Assembly (NCBI GenBank): GCA_965365445.1
Contig: CBDUBS010000049.1
Coordinates: 1-22,146, forward strand
DNA: 22,146 bases
DNA from: CBDUBS01 sp965365445
Lineage (GTDB): Bacteria; Bacteroidota; Rhodothermia; Rhodothermales; DASSAV01
Direction of reading: 5' to 3'
A model generated the notes under the pieces. That model saw nothing but the letters and a program-made list of their open reading frames with translations. It was not told where the DNA came from and did no database searches. Both the position numbers and the translations under genes were made by a program. Shown in pieces: positions 14,951-22,146 of this stretch. The stretch's first letter is position 1. Each line of letters opens with the position of its first letter.

Positions 14951-16765
14951 ATGCATGTCATCGATTGGGTAATCGTCTTTGTCTACATGGCATCGACCCT
15001 CGTGCTGGGGTTCGTACTTTCGAAACGGGCCTCGGGGTCCATGGAGGACTTTTTCGTCTCCGGACGCAATCTGACCTGGTGGCTGGCGGGGGCCTCGATG
15101 GCGGCCACGACGTTTTCCATCGATACGCCGTTATACATCGCCGGGGTGGTAGGCAACCGGGGAATTGCCGGCAACTGGGAGTGGTGGTGTTTTGCCTTCG
15201 GGCACATCGCCATGATTTACCTGTTCGCCCGTCTGTGGCGGCGGAGCGAGGTCATCACCGATGCCGAGCTCATCGAGCTCCGGTACGGCGGCCGGCCGGC
15301 GGCGGCGCTGCGTATGTTCAAGGCATTTCTCTTTGCCGTGCCGATCAACATGATTTCCATCGGCTACGTGATGCTGGCTGCCGTAAAGGTGATCGGCGCC
15401 CTGGGCATCTGGGAGAGCCTCGGCCTGGCCGATGGGGAGCTGGTCATGGGGCTCGACCCCAAGCTTCTGGCTGTGGTGGGCATTTCGGTGCTGGTATTAC
15501 TGTATGCCGGATTCTCGGGGCTTTGGGGCGTCGTCATAACGGATTTCTTTCAGTTCTTCCTAGCCCTGTTCGGAGCCATTACCGTGGCCGTATATGCCAT
15601 CTCCGATCCGGCCGTGGGGGGCCTCGGCGGGCTCGTGCGCAAGGCGCAACTCCTTACCGACTTCGATGTCCTGACGCTGATTCCGCTTACTACCCGGGGA
15701 GCAGATGGTAACTGGTTCGGGATAGCCTGGAGCACGTATGCAGGCATCAGTGCCAGTACCTTCTTTGCGTATGTGTTTATCCAGTGGTGGACGTTTCGGC
15801 GCTCGGATGGGGGAGGGGAATTCATCCAGCGGTTGGTTTCCGCAAAGGACGAAGCCGAAGCGGAAAAAGCAGCCTGGTTTTTTAATATCATGAACTACGT
15901 GGTCCGCACGTGGCCGTGGGTGCTGGTCGCGCTGGCCGCGCTGGTCCTGTATCCCGACCTGGAAGATCGAGAAATCGGGTACCCGCTGCTCATGGTGCAA
16001 TTCCTGCCCGTCGGGGTGCTCGGGCTGGTGGTGGCGTCGCTGGTAGCCGCCTTCATGAGCACGGTATCTACCCTCATCAACTGGGGTGCGTCGTACCTCA
16101 CGAACGATCTCTACCGCCGCTTCGTCAACCCCGGCGCCACGCAGAAACGCCTCGTGGCTGTAGGCCGGGTGGCTTCGGTGGTGATAACGGCCCTGGGAGC
16201 CATTGCCGCGTTTTATGCCGATAGTGTGGGCGCCGTATTCAGGCTGGTCATTGCCATCGGCACCGGCCCGGGGGTGGTGCTCATCCTGCGGTGGTTCTGG
16301 TGGCGCATCAACGCCTGGGCGGAGCTGGCGGCCATGGTGGCGGGTTTCCTGGCCGGCGTATTTACCACGGTGGTTCCGGTAATGACGATCGATGATTTCG
16401 GCGTACGGCTCATGGTCATTACGGTATTCACGGCAGTCATCTGGATAACCGTGATGTACCTCACCCCGCCGGAGTCGGAAGCCATTCTGGAGCGGTTCTA
16501 TCGCAAGGTGCGCCCCGGCGGCCCCGGCTGGCGGCGGTTCAGGGAAAGGACGGGGGTGGAGCCCCGGCAAACCCTCGGGCTGGATCTGTTGCGCATCGTG
16601 GCGGCCGCTATGGTGCTGCTCGGACTCATGTTTGCAACGGGGTCGGCGCTGCTTCTGAACTGGGTTCCGGCTGCGGTGTTGCTCGGCATTACCGTGGCGG
16701 GGTGGTTATGGCTCCGGGCGCTGAATAAAAAAGCCGCTCTGGCTTCGGCGAACCTTCCGCCGTAA
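14951..16765 (+). CDS. Sodium:solute symporter family (SSS) transporter, substrate unknown
   Basis: A 604-residue inner-membrane protein with about 14 transmembrane helices. The first is at 5-24 and the last pair is near the C-terminus (about 548-595). Family features are the N-terminal SGRNLTWWLAGASMAATTFSIDTP (37-60, unwound first core helix), the YAGFSGLWGVVITDFFQF segment (185-202) and the signature ASLVAAFMSTVSTLINWG (362-379), which carries likely Na+-site serines and threonines in the LeuT fold. It uses a sodium gradient to import a small solute. SSS sequences of this kind in Bacteroidota have sugar, organic acid or amino acid substrates, and nothing here decides between them. A cytoplasmic linker (about 485-545, RPGGPGWRRF) separates the last core helices. 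It is divergent from the beta-barrel gene and is followed 91 bp later by the LON-domain gene. Confidence 0.9.
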   Translation: MHVIDWVIVFVYMASTLVLGFVLSKRASGSMEDFFVSGRNLTWWLAGASMAATTFSIDTPLYIAGVVGNRGIAGNWEWWCFAFGHIAMIYLFARLWRRSEVITDAELIELRYGGRPAAALRMFKAFLFAVPINMISIGYVMLAAVKVIGALGIWESLGLADGELVMGLDPKLLAVVGISVLVLLYAGFSGLWGVVITDFFQFFLALFGAITVAVYAISDPAVGGLGGLVRKAQLLTDFDVLTLIPLTTRGADGNWFGIAWSTYAGISASTFFAYVFIQWWTFRRSDGGGEFIQRLVSAKDEAEAEKAAWFFNIMNYVVRTWPWVLVALAALVLYPDLEDREIGYPLLMVQFLPVGVLGLVVASLVAAFMSTVSTLINWGASYLTNDLYRRFVNPGATQKRLVAVGRVASVVITALGAIAAFYADSVGAVFRLVIAIGTGPGVVLILRWFWWRINAWAELAAMVAGFLAGVFTTVVPVMTIDDFGVRLMVITVFTAVIWITVMYLTPPESEAILERFYRKVRPGGPGWRRFRERTGVEPRQTLGLDLLRIVAAAMVLLGLMFATGSALLLNWVPAAVLLGITVAGWLWLRALNKKAALASANLPP

Positions 16766-16856
16766 ACGAAACCTTGCGCTCCCTGGAGAATCGAACAAAC
16801 AGTTACCCTCCCGACTCCTTTTTTCCGTATACCCGGTTCTACCGTACGAAGGCTTC

Positions 16857-17492
16857 ATGGCATCGATCCGAAGGCTGCCCCTGTTCCCGCTCAATCTCGT
16901 GCTTTACCCGCTGGAGCGCCTGCCTTTGCATATTTTCGAGCCCCGGTACATCGAGATGGTGCAGTTTTGCCTCGCACGCAGCACGCCTTTCGTGATCGTG
17001 CTCCAGCATGAGGGCAAAACGGCCGGCGTGGGCTGCACGGCGCGGATAGAACGCATCGTAGAGCGTATGGACGACGGGCGTATGGACATCGTCGTCGTGG
17101 GAGAGGAGCGGGTGCGCCTCCAGAACATCTTCAGCAACCTGCCCTATCTGACGGCCGAGGTCGAAGCCGTGCCGGACCTGCCGGAAGAGCCGGACAGCAC
17201 GGGTAAGGAACGCGCGATCACGCAGCACATGCGGTTGCTCGAACTGGCCGGACGTACCGTGCGCCCGAGCCTGTATCAGCATGTGGAATACGTCTCCTTC
17301 GTGCTGGCTCCGAACGCCGGGCTCGATCCGCTCCAGAAGCAACAGGTGCTCGAAATGGTCTCGGAAGCGGAACGAATCGCCTTTCTGACCGAACATTTCG
17401 AAACGTTGATACCGCGGATCGAACGTATGGCGAGCCTGCGACAGAAGGTGCGATCCAACGGACACTTCAAGGATTTCCCCCCGGAGCCCTGA
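16857..17492 (+). CDS. Stand-alone LON substrate-binding domain protein
   Basis: A 211-residue protein that corresponds to the N-terminal (LAN/PUA-like) domain of Lon protease with neither the ATPase nor the protease domain. The opening RRLPLFPLNLVLYPLERLPLHIFEPRY (5-31) is the classic LON-domain start; conserved VGCTARIERI and IVVVGEERVRL strands follow, then a helical C-terminal part (about 120-200). Such short LON proteins are widespread, and their function is not established; a role in recognising unfolded or peptide ligands is assumed from Lon. The start has an AAGG ribosome site five bases before the ATG. It is followed 32 bp later by the MBL-fold gene on the same strand, so the two may be co-transcribed. 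Confidence 0.9.
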   Translation: MASIRRLPLFPLNLVLYPLERLPLHIFEPRYIEMVQFCLARSTPFVIVLQHEGKTAGVGCTARIERIVERMDDGRMDIVVVGEERVRLQNIFSNLPYLTAEVEAVPDLPEEPDSTGKERAITQHMRLLELAGRTVRPSLYQHVEYVSFVLAPNAGLDPLQKQQVLEMVSEAERIAFLTEHFETLIPRIERMASLRQKVRSNGHFKDFPPEP

Positions 17493-17524
17493 TTCCCCTT
17501 CACCCCGATCAAATCGACATCCGT

Positions 17525-18376
17525 ATGCCCCGGATAGGTCCTTATACGCTGCACGCCCTCGAAACCGGGCGCTTCGCCCTCGACGGCGGAGCTATGTTCG
17601 GCATCATCCCGAAACCGCTCTGGGAGCGCCGCATCGCGCCGGACACCCGAAACCGGATCCCGATGCACATGCGCTGCCTGTTGCTCGAAAGCTCCGACCG
17701 CCTCATCCTCATCGACAACGGACTGGGTACGAAATACGACCGGAAGTTTGCCGACATTTACGCCGTGGACGATACGGACGTGAACCTTCGAGCGTCGCTT
17801 GAGGCCGCAGGCTTCGGTCCGGCCGACGTAACCGATGTCATCCTCACCCATCTGCATTTCGACCACTGCGGCGGATCGACGCACCGCGAAGGCGACCGGC
17901 TGCACCTCGTATTCGAAAACGCCCGGCACTACGTGCAGCGATCACATTGGGAGTGGGCCCATGCATCCGTCCGGGAAAAGGCTTCATTCCTTCCCGAGAA
18001 CCTCGATCCACTCGAGGCTTCTGGGCAACTCCATCTCGTGGAGGGAGAAGACGAACTCTTCCCTGGGCTCGATCTCCTCGTGATGAACGGCCACACGGAG
18101 GCCCAACAACTCGTCAGGATAACCGGCCCCGAGGGTACTCTGGTATTCGTAGCTGACCTGCTCCCTACGACGGCCCATATTCCGTTGCCGTGGGTAATGG
18201 CCTACGACGTGCGCCCGCTCGTAACGATGGATGAGAAACAGCGTTTCCTGGACAGGGCCATTGCCGAAAAGTGGACGTTGTTCTTCGAACACGATCCGGA
18301 TACCGTCATTGCGGATGCCGTGGTTGAGGAGAACAGGTTCTGCCTCGGTGCACCTCGTCCGCTCGACGATTTCTGA
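17525..18376 (+). CDS. Metallo-beta-lactamase-fold hydrolase
   Basis: A 283-residue MBL-fold enzyme, probably cytosolic (no signal peptide). The metal-binding motif HLHFDH (109-114, giving H109, H111, D113, H114) and the further ligands H190 (NGHTEAQQ), D211 (VADLLPT) and H256 (FFEHDP) form a complete two-metal site. The N-terminus with LDGGAMFGIIPKPLW (19-33) matches a common bacterial subgroup related to lactonase-like hydrolases. The substrate cannot be named; lactonase, thioesterase or another ester hydrolase are all possible. It has no obvious ribosome site (CCGTATG) and lies 32 bp after the LON-domain gene. Confidence 0.88.
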   Translation: MPRIGPYTLHALETGRFALDGGAMFGIIPKPLWERRIAPDTRNRIPMHMRCLLLESSDRLILIDNGLGTKYDRKFADIYAVDDTDVNLRASLEAAGFGPADVTDVILTHLHFDHCGGSTHREGDRLHLVFENARHYVQRSHWEWAHASVREKASFLPENLDPLEASGQLHLVEGEDELFPGLDLLVMNGHTEAQQLVRITGPEGTLVFVADLLPTTAHIPLPWVMAYDVRPLVTMDEKQRFLDRAIAEKWTLFFEHDPDTVIADAVVEENRFCLGAPRPLDDF

Positions 18377-18403
18377 CGGACTGCGAATTCCCGGAAAATT
18401 TCG

Positions 18404-18436
18404 TTTGGGCTCTTTGTGTGCAGCGAAGTACCTTCC
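18404..18436 (+). promoter_or_regulatory. Candidate Bacteroidota-type promoter for the REC-DHp gene
   Basis: An exact TTTG at 18404-18407 is followed after 21 bases by TACCTTCC at 18429-18436, which has two mismatches to TAnnTTTG. It lies in the 162-bp gap after the MBL-fold gene. The predicted start of transcription (near 18442) leaves a leader of about 95 bases before the GTG at 18539. This would make the REC-DHp and sulfatase genes a unit separate from the MBL gene. Confidence 0.4.
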
Positions 18437-18538
18437 GTCGCCGATGGATGCCGTTTGCCCGGGAGGAGCGGCCCGATTGCGGATGCGGCATTCTCTTTCA
18501 TTCAGCTAACGGCGCGGCGGGTTCAGTCGAAGGATCCT

Positions 18539-19201
18539 GTGAAACAATCCATACGTTTGCTTCTGGCCGATAGCGAGGAGTCCTTTACCGAAAAGGTGCA
18601 GGCGGCGCTGACGGCTGCCGTACCGACCCTTTCGCTGCGGAGGGTATCCCGGATGGCGGATGTGGTGGCCGCCCTCGAAACCGCCTCCGCCGACCTCATC
18701 ATCAGCGACACCCTCTTCCCGGATGGATGCTTGCTGGAGGCGCTGGAAAACCGGCCCCTGCTGCTAACCCGGGTGCCCGTTGTGGTATGCACCCACGAGA
18801 CCGGTCAGGACTTCCTCCTCTCGCTGATGAAGCTTGGTGTGCGCGATTACATACACAAGGAAGAAGCGGCAGTTCAGGCGTGCCCGGGACGCCTTCTCGA
18901 TGTACTGAGTCGCCGGCTGGAGGAACAACGCCACGTGCTACGGAAGTGCGAGGAGGAACGGATGCGCGTGATCGGTGCAGCCCAATCGCTCGTTTCGCGT
19001 CTGCGGCATGAAATCTCCAATCCGCTGGCGATCATTTCGGGCAACGCCCAGTTGCTTCTCGAACTGGCCCGCCTGGGCGGCCTGACCGACGACATCCGGC
19101 AACCCCTGGAGGACGTGGAAGAAGCCAGCCGCCGGATCACCGAACTTCTTGGTTCGTTGCCTAATCTGAAGGAAACCGTCGCGGCCGGTTTGCCGGACTG
19201 A
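18539..19201 (+). CDS. Receiver-like domain fused to a HisKA (DHp) domain, no kinase catalytic domain
   Basis: A 220-residue signalling protein. Residues 1-118 look like a response-regulator receiver: LLLADSEES (7-15), candidate phospho-acceptor D57 in LIISDTLFPDG, T85 in VVVCTHE and K107 in DYIHKEE. Residues about 138-208 form a helical DHp (HisKA) domain with H-box RLRHEISNPLAIISGNAQLL (154-173, H157 as phospho-histidine). The protein then ends; the HATPase (N, G1, G2 box) domain is absent, and the next 22 bp lead directly to the sulfatase, so this is not a frameshifted kinase within this sequence. The GTG start at 18539 is chosen for its AAGGA ribosome site; an upstream ATG at 18416 would add 41 unlikely residues and sits inside the candidate promoter. 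It could be a phosphorelay intermediate or a partner that dimerises with a kinase. Confidence 0.8.
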   Translation: MKQSIRLLLADSEESFTEKVQAALTAAVPTLSLRRVSRMADVVAALETASADLIISDTLFPDGCLLEALENRPLLLTRVPVVVCTHETGQDFLLSLMKLGVRDYIHKEEAAVQACPGRLLDVLSRRLEEQRHVLRKCEEERMRVIGAAQSLVSRLRHEISNPLAIISGNAQLLLELARLGGLTDDIRQPLEDVEEASRRITELLGSLPNLKETVAAGLPD

Positions 19202-19223
19202 AGATCGCTGCCTGAGCCGACTC

Positions 19224-21062
19224 ATGCGCTTGACCTGCCTACTTCAGAGCATTCGTTCCGTGGTTTTGAACGTAACCGGGTACGTGCTCGTCCTATTCCT
19301 GCTCCCCGGGCTGCTCGGCGTGCGACCCGCTCCGGCCCAACCGGTCCAAACCCTCCCGAACATCGTGCTCATCCTGACGGACGATCAGGGATGGGGAGAC
19401 GTGTTTACCCACGGCAACCCGCTCGTTCATACGCCGACACTGGATCGGCTGGCCCGGGAAGGGGCTCGTTTCGAGCGGTTTTACGTGGACCCGGTATGCG
19501 CCCCGACCCGCGCCGCTCTGCTCACCGGGCGGTATGCCCTCCGCACGGGCGTGCACGGAGTAACCAGGGGGTACGAGACGATGCGGGCCGGGGAGGTAAC
19601 CCTCGCGGAGACCCTCCGGCAGGCTGGATACGCAACAGGAATCTTCGGGAAATGGCACAACGGAGCCTATTATCCCAACGATCCGATCGGTCAGGGCTTC
19701 GACGTGTTCTTTGGCTTTGCGGCAGGCCACTGGAACAACTATTTCGATACGGACCTCGTGTACGGCACGTCGGAGGCGGCCGCCCGCATGGCGCCCACGC
19801 GGGGTTACATCACGGATGTGCTCACGGATTCGGCGCTTGCGTTCATCGAGCGTAACCGGAGCCGGCCCTTCTTCGCCTACGTTCCGTACAATGCGCCGCA
19901 TAGCCCGTTTCAGGTACCGGATGCCTACTACGATCGGTACGCGGCAATGAATCTCGACGGACCGACGGCAACCGTTTACGGTATGGTCGAAAACCTCGAC
20001 GATAACATAGCCCGTATCCTGGATCGGCTCGACCGGCTGGGCCTGGAGGAAAACACCATCGTGCTCTTTCTGACCGACAACGGACCCAACGGGGATCGCT
20101 ATAACGGGGCGATGCGCGGAAGAAAGGGGAGCCTGTACGAAGGGGGCGTGCGGGTGCCTCTTTTTGTGCGATGGCCGGGGGTCGTACCGGCCAATGAGGT
20201 CATAAGCGGCACGGCCGCCCATATCGACGTGCTTCCGACGCTGCTGGACTTTGCAGGCATTCGCCGACCTCGGCATGTTCCGCTCGATGGGATCAGCCTG
20301 GCTCCGTCGCTGCGCGAACCGGCAACGGAGTTACCGGATCGGCTCGTGTTTACCTACTGGGGACATACCGATGCGCCGGAGCCGAACCGGGCCTCCGTAA
20401 GGTCGCCGAGGTGGCGCGCCGTGCGTATGGGTGAAACCTGGGAGTTGTACGATATGGCCGTCGATCCGAGCCAGCACGCCGACGTAGCCGCCTTGTACCC
20501 GGATGTCGTGGACTCGTTGGCCTCCGCCTACGCTCGCTGGTTCAGGGAAGTTACTCGCTCGGGCTTCGATCCGATACCGACCGAACTGGGCCGCCCGGAA
20601 AGCCCCGAAGTACTTCTTCGCGCTCCCGAAGCCTTTCTGCGCCCCGATACCCGCTCGGGCATTCGGTATGTAGTGGAGGCCGGGTGGGCCAACGACTGGG
20701 TGACCGAGTGGACCAACCCGGACGCTTACGCCGAATGGCCGATACAGGTTGTCGAGAGCGGGAAGTATGACGTGGGCTTGCTCTACAACGCTTCGGAGGC
20801 CGTCGTCGGGGTGGGGGTGCAGGTTGCCGTAGGCGATAGCCGCGCCGAGACGAAGATCGACCGGGTCTTTCAGGGAGCCGCTATACCGAGCCCCGATCGG
20901 GTCAAGCGTCAGGAGGTGTACGAACGTGAATGGGCCGAAATGCCGGTGGGCGCTCTGAATTTACAGGCCGGAGAGCCGACATGGCTGCGCGTCAGGCTGC
21001 TCGCCGATACCCTTCCGGCTGGTTTCGAGCTGAAAGGGGTGCGCATCCGGCGGGCGCCCTGA
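19224..21062 (+). CDS. Exported S1-family sulfatase (arylsulfatase-like) with extra C-terminal domain
   Basis: A 612-residue sulfatase. A signal peptide (hydrophobic 13-32, probable cleavage after APA at 38) sends it to the periplasm or outside. The catalytic site is complete: metal ligands D53/D54 (LTDDQGWGD), the Cys-type formylglycine motif C92-A-P-T-R followed by AALLTGR, K143 and H145 in GKWHNG, H226 in APHSPF, D285/N286 in TDNGPNG and K301. C92 must be oxidised to formylglycine by FGE or an anaerobic maturase, neither of which is in the window. The catalytic domain ends near 450. The remaining 130-160 residues (WANDWVTEWTNPDAYAEWPI onwards) look like an added beta-sandwich, perhaps sugar-binding. 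It is 22 bp after the REC-DHp gene, so it is probably in the same transcript. The substrate (sulfated glycan or aryl sulfate) is unknown. Confidence 0.93.
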   Translation: MRLTCLLQSIRSVVLNVTGYVLVLFLLPGLLGVRPAPAQPVQTLPNIVLILTDDQGWGDVFTHGNPLVHTPTLDRLAREGARFERFYVDPVCAPTRAALLTGRYALRTGVHGVTRGYETMRAGEVTLAETLRQAGYATGIFGKWHNGAYYPNDPIGQGFDVFFGFAAGHWNNYFDTDLVYGTSEAAARMAPTRGYITDVLTDSALAFIERNRSRPFFAYVPYNAPHSPFQVPDAYYDRYAAMNLDGPTATVYGMVENLDDNIARILDRLDRLGLEENTIVLFLTDNGPNGDRYNGAMRGRKGSLYEGGVRVPLFVRWPGVVPANEVISGTAAHIDVLPTLLDFAGIRRPRHVPLDGISLAPSLREPATELPDRLVFTYWGHTDAPEPNRASVRSPRWRAVRMGETWELYDMAVDPSQHADVAALYPDVVDSLASAYARWFREVTRSGFDPIPTELGRPESPEVLLRAPEAFLRPDTRSGIRYVVEAGWANDWVTEWTNPDAYAEWPIQVVESGKYDVGLLYNASEAVVGVGVQVAVGDSRAETKIDRVFQGAAIPSPDRVKRQEVYEREWAEMPVGALNLQAGEPTWLRVRLLADTLPAGFELKGVRIRRAP

Positions 21063-21117
21063 ATGGGTCGGCCCCGCAACCGGGCGCAAAATTCACGGGC
21101 AAAAAGGAATCCCGCCC

Positions 21118-21158
21118 CGATGAGACGGAAACCTGCGATACCCTGAACCGTCTCATTG
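21118..21158 (+). repeat. Inverted repeat downstream of the sulfatase
   Basis: The arms ATGAGACGG (21120-21128) and CCGTCTCAT (21148-21156) are perfectly complementary. The stem extends by a G-T and a C-G pair on the outside, around a 19-base spacer. It lies 55 bases after the sulfatase stop. No T tract follows, so it is at most a weak terminator; mRNA 3'-end stabilisation or a protein-binding site are alternatives. Confidence 0.55.
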
Positions 21159-21323
21159 CCGGCCCCACGTGCTGTTGCCCGGGCGATGGTTTTTCGGTAT
21201 TTTATCGGCCGGCAAGCCCTCTTTTCCTTTATAACACGTCTGCCTATCGCACGGTACCGTTACGAGTTCTGACTTTGATAGGCCCGAGTGCTCCTGCGCC
21301 GGGTGAAACAAACTGATTGTTCC

Positions 21324-21399
21324 GTAACAGCCGTGCCCGTCTCACGAAAGCTGCCCTGTATCGTGCGCAAGGGGGCTCCCAAGTGGTGGGGGCTGTTAC
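21324..21399 (+). promoter_or_regulatory. Possible structured leader element upstream of the PorU-like gene
   Basis: A perfect 9-bp pairing of GTAACAGCC (21324-21332) with GGCTGTTAC (21391-21399) could close a 76-nt domain. Inside it, CACGA (21343-21347) pairs with TCGTG (21361-21365), and GGG/CCC flank a short GCT loop near 21371-21380. The domain ends 18 bases before the proposed GTG start of the PorU-like gene, near the ribosome-binding region. It does not match any riboswitch consensus I know, and it could be chance pairing. Confidence 0.3.
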
Positions 21400-21416
21400 C
21401 GGCCCATGGTGGATTC

Positions 21417-22146
21417 GTGCGCGTTTTACATTCAATATCGGGAAAGCGAAGGTGTGCGGTCGCCGGAGCGCTCTGGAGCCTGGCCCTGCTGGTCGGGGTG
21501 TTGCCCGCCGCCGCCCAGGTCATCCAGTCTCGCGTAGTGGAGGAGCAGGCCGATGCCAGGCTCATCGAGTTTACCATCGAATGGCCCGATCCGCTTTCCG
21601 CCGCCGTCGATTCGATCAAGGCCGTAGCGCTCGATACGCCCGTTTTTGGCGCTCTTTCGGGTAAGTTGCTTTACGCCTCCGAAACCATCGGGCTGCCGGC
21701 GCTGAGCCTTCCGCTCGTGAGTGTCGTCGGCTCCGACTTCGATGAAGCGCCGCTGTCTCCCGGTCTGGATCGGGGAAGCCTGACGGATTATCTGGCTTCC
21801 CCAATCGTAGCGGCTCGCCACCTCGGGCTCGAGCGAAAGGAGCCCCGAGTGACCATAGCCGCCCGGTTATTTGCCTACGATGCGGGTTCCGGAGTGCTTC
21901 GCCGATACCGCCGGTTCCTCGTGCGGGTACAGGATACCGGAGGAGCCCGGGTCGGGGCCGACCGGATCTCCCTGGCTGCACGGGGACCGGGTAATCCGCA
22001 CCTGGCTGTTTCCCGAAGTGTGCTCGCCGACGGTGTGGTGTTCAAGTTCGCCGTAACGGAAGAGGGTGTATACCGAATCGACCGGGCGCAACTGGCTACG
22101 CTTCTGGCGGGTACGGGCGTGGCTATCGGCTCGGTGCAGCCGGAGC
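21417..22146 (+). CDS. PorU-like / C25-family cysteine peptidase, N-terminal part; runs off the window end
   Basis: An open frame runs from about 21300 to the last base without a stop. I place the start at GTG 21417, which gives a classic signal peptide: basic GKRR (9-12), hydrophobic core (14-29), cleavage after PAAA (33), then mature QVIQSR. The visible 243 residues end in SVLADGVVFKFAVTEEGVYRID (201-222), the segment found near the N-terminus of PorU, the type IX secretion sortase, and of related C25 (gingipain-like) peptidases in Bacteroidota. The catalytic His/Cys domain would lie beyond the window, so activity cannot be judged. If it is PorU, it would remove C-terminal sorting domains of secreted proteins at the outer membrane. 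Other GTG starts at 21303, 21333 and 21363 are possible. The identification rests on one motif region plus the signal peptide. Confidence 0.65.
   Translation, partial: MRVLHSISGKRRCAVAGALWSLALLVGVLPAAAQVIQSRVVEEQADARLIEFTIEWPDPLSAAVDSIKAVALDTPVFGALSGKLLYASETIGLPALSLPLVSVVGSDFDEAPLSPGLDRGSLTDYLASPIVAARHLGLERKEPRVTIAARLFAYDAGSGVLRRYRRFLVRVQDTGGARVGADRISLAARGPGNPHLAVSRSVLADGVVFKFAVTEEGVYRIDRAQLATLLAGTGVAIGSVQPE

Larger units (their letters stand above)
21063..21416. other. Non-coding region between the sulfatase and the PorU-like gene, with structured elements
   Basis: This 354-bp stretch has no convincing gene. It holds an 11-pair inverted repeat (21118-21158) that may end the sulfatase transcript, a weak promoter-like pair GTTG (21174-21177), 20 bases, TATTTTAT (21198-21205), and a possible folded RNA element at 21324-21399. 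The PorU frame remains open back to about 21300 with only GTG start codons, so part of the right end could be coding if an earlier start is used. Confidence 0.5.

Noticed and set aside
15560..16570. 336-codon minus-strand frame opposite the sodium symporter
   Set aside because: The translation is rich in His, Pro, Arg and Gln, typical of the antisense of a membrane-protein gene. The symporter frame is unambiguous.
19293..20276. 327-codon minus-strand frame opposite the sulfatase
   Set aside because: It is a shadow of the sulfatase catalytic domain, with no ribosome site or recognised domain.
21178..21416. Known riboswitch (cobalamin, SAM, c-di-GMP) upstream of the PorU-like gene
   Set aside because: None of the conserved core sequences of these classes could be found; only generic inverted repeats are present.
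1..22146. Mobile element, CRISPR, toxin-antitoxin or defence island
   Set aside because: No transposase, integrase, direct-repeat array, small toxin-antitoxin pair or defence-domain gene was found. Gene content and base composition look uniform and chromosomal.

Overview
The window reads as an ordinary chromosomal segment of a GC-rich Gram-negative bacterium, most likely in the Rhodothermota/Bacteroidota branch (a Rhodothermales-like organism). Four things support this. RpoC has a Gram-negative-type trigger-loop insertion. At least two intergenic regions carry a TTTG-like box, a spacer of 20 or 21 bases and a TAnnTTTG-like box, the promoter layout of the Bacteroidota primary sigma factor. Several genes lack a clear Shine-Dalgarno sequence. 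The right end begins a PorU/C25-type cysteine peptidase, a hallmark of type IX secretion in this lineage. The taxonomic call is inference. I saw no tRNA, rRNA, CRISPR array, insertion sequence, integrase or phage gene.

Layout, left to right. The 3' two thirds of rpoC end in a strong intrinsic terminator (1-2890). pepT (peptidase T, minus) diverges from a secreted DUF4097 beta-solenoid protein (plus) across a 125-bp promoter region. A minus-strand cluster follows, read right to left: gap, pgk, a DUF1353 protein and a DDAH/arginine-deiminase-like hydrolase (9047 down to 5198). An intrinsic terminator lies between gap and pgk, and a perfect 15-bp inverted repeat lies just after pgk. After a 407-bp intergenic region with a well-formed promoter comes a plus-strand series: a membrane-anchored TPR protein, an NtrC-type sigma-54 response regulator, a LolD-type ABC ATPase whose start overlaps the regulator's stop, and nadA.

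An orphan outer-membrane beta-barrel protein (minus) is divergent from a sodium:solute symporter (plus). The plus strand continues with a stand-alone LON substrate-binding-domain protein, a metallo-beta-lactamase-fold hydrolase, a small receiver-plus-DHp signalling protein with no ATPase domain, and an exported S1-type sulfatase with an extra C-terminal domain. A 354-bp non-coding stretch with two inverted repeats precedes the 5' end of the PorU-like gene, which runs off the window and uses a non-ATG start.

The genes cover housekeeping (transcription, glycolysis, NAD synthesis, peptide turnover), cell-envelope function (LolD, outer-membrane barrel, PorU-like protein, DUF4097 protein, sulfatase) and signalling (NtrC regulator, REC-DHp protein). 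I found no convincing multi-gene novel system. The observations most worth following are the REC-DHp protein lacking a kinase domain, the structured leader before the PorU-like gene, and the RNA-level punctuation of the gap-pgk cluster.
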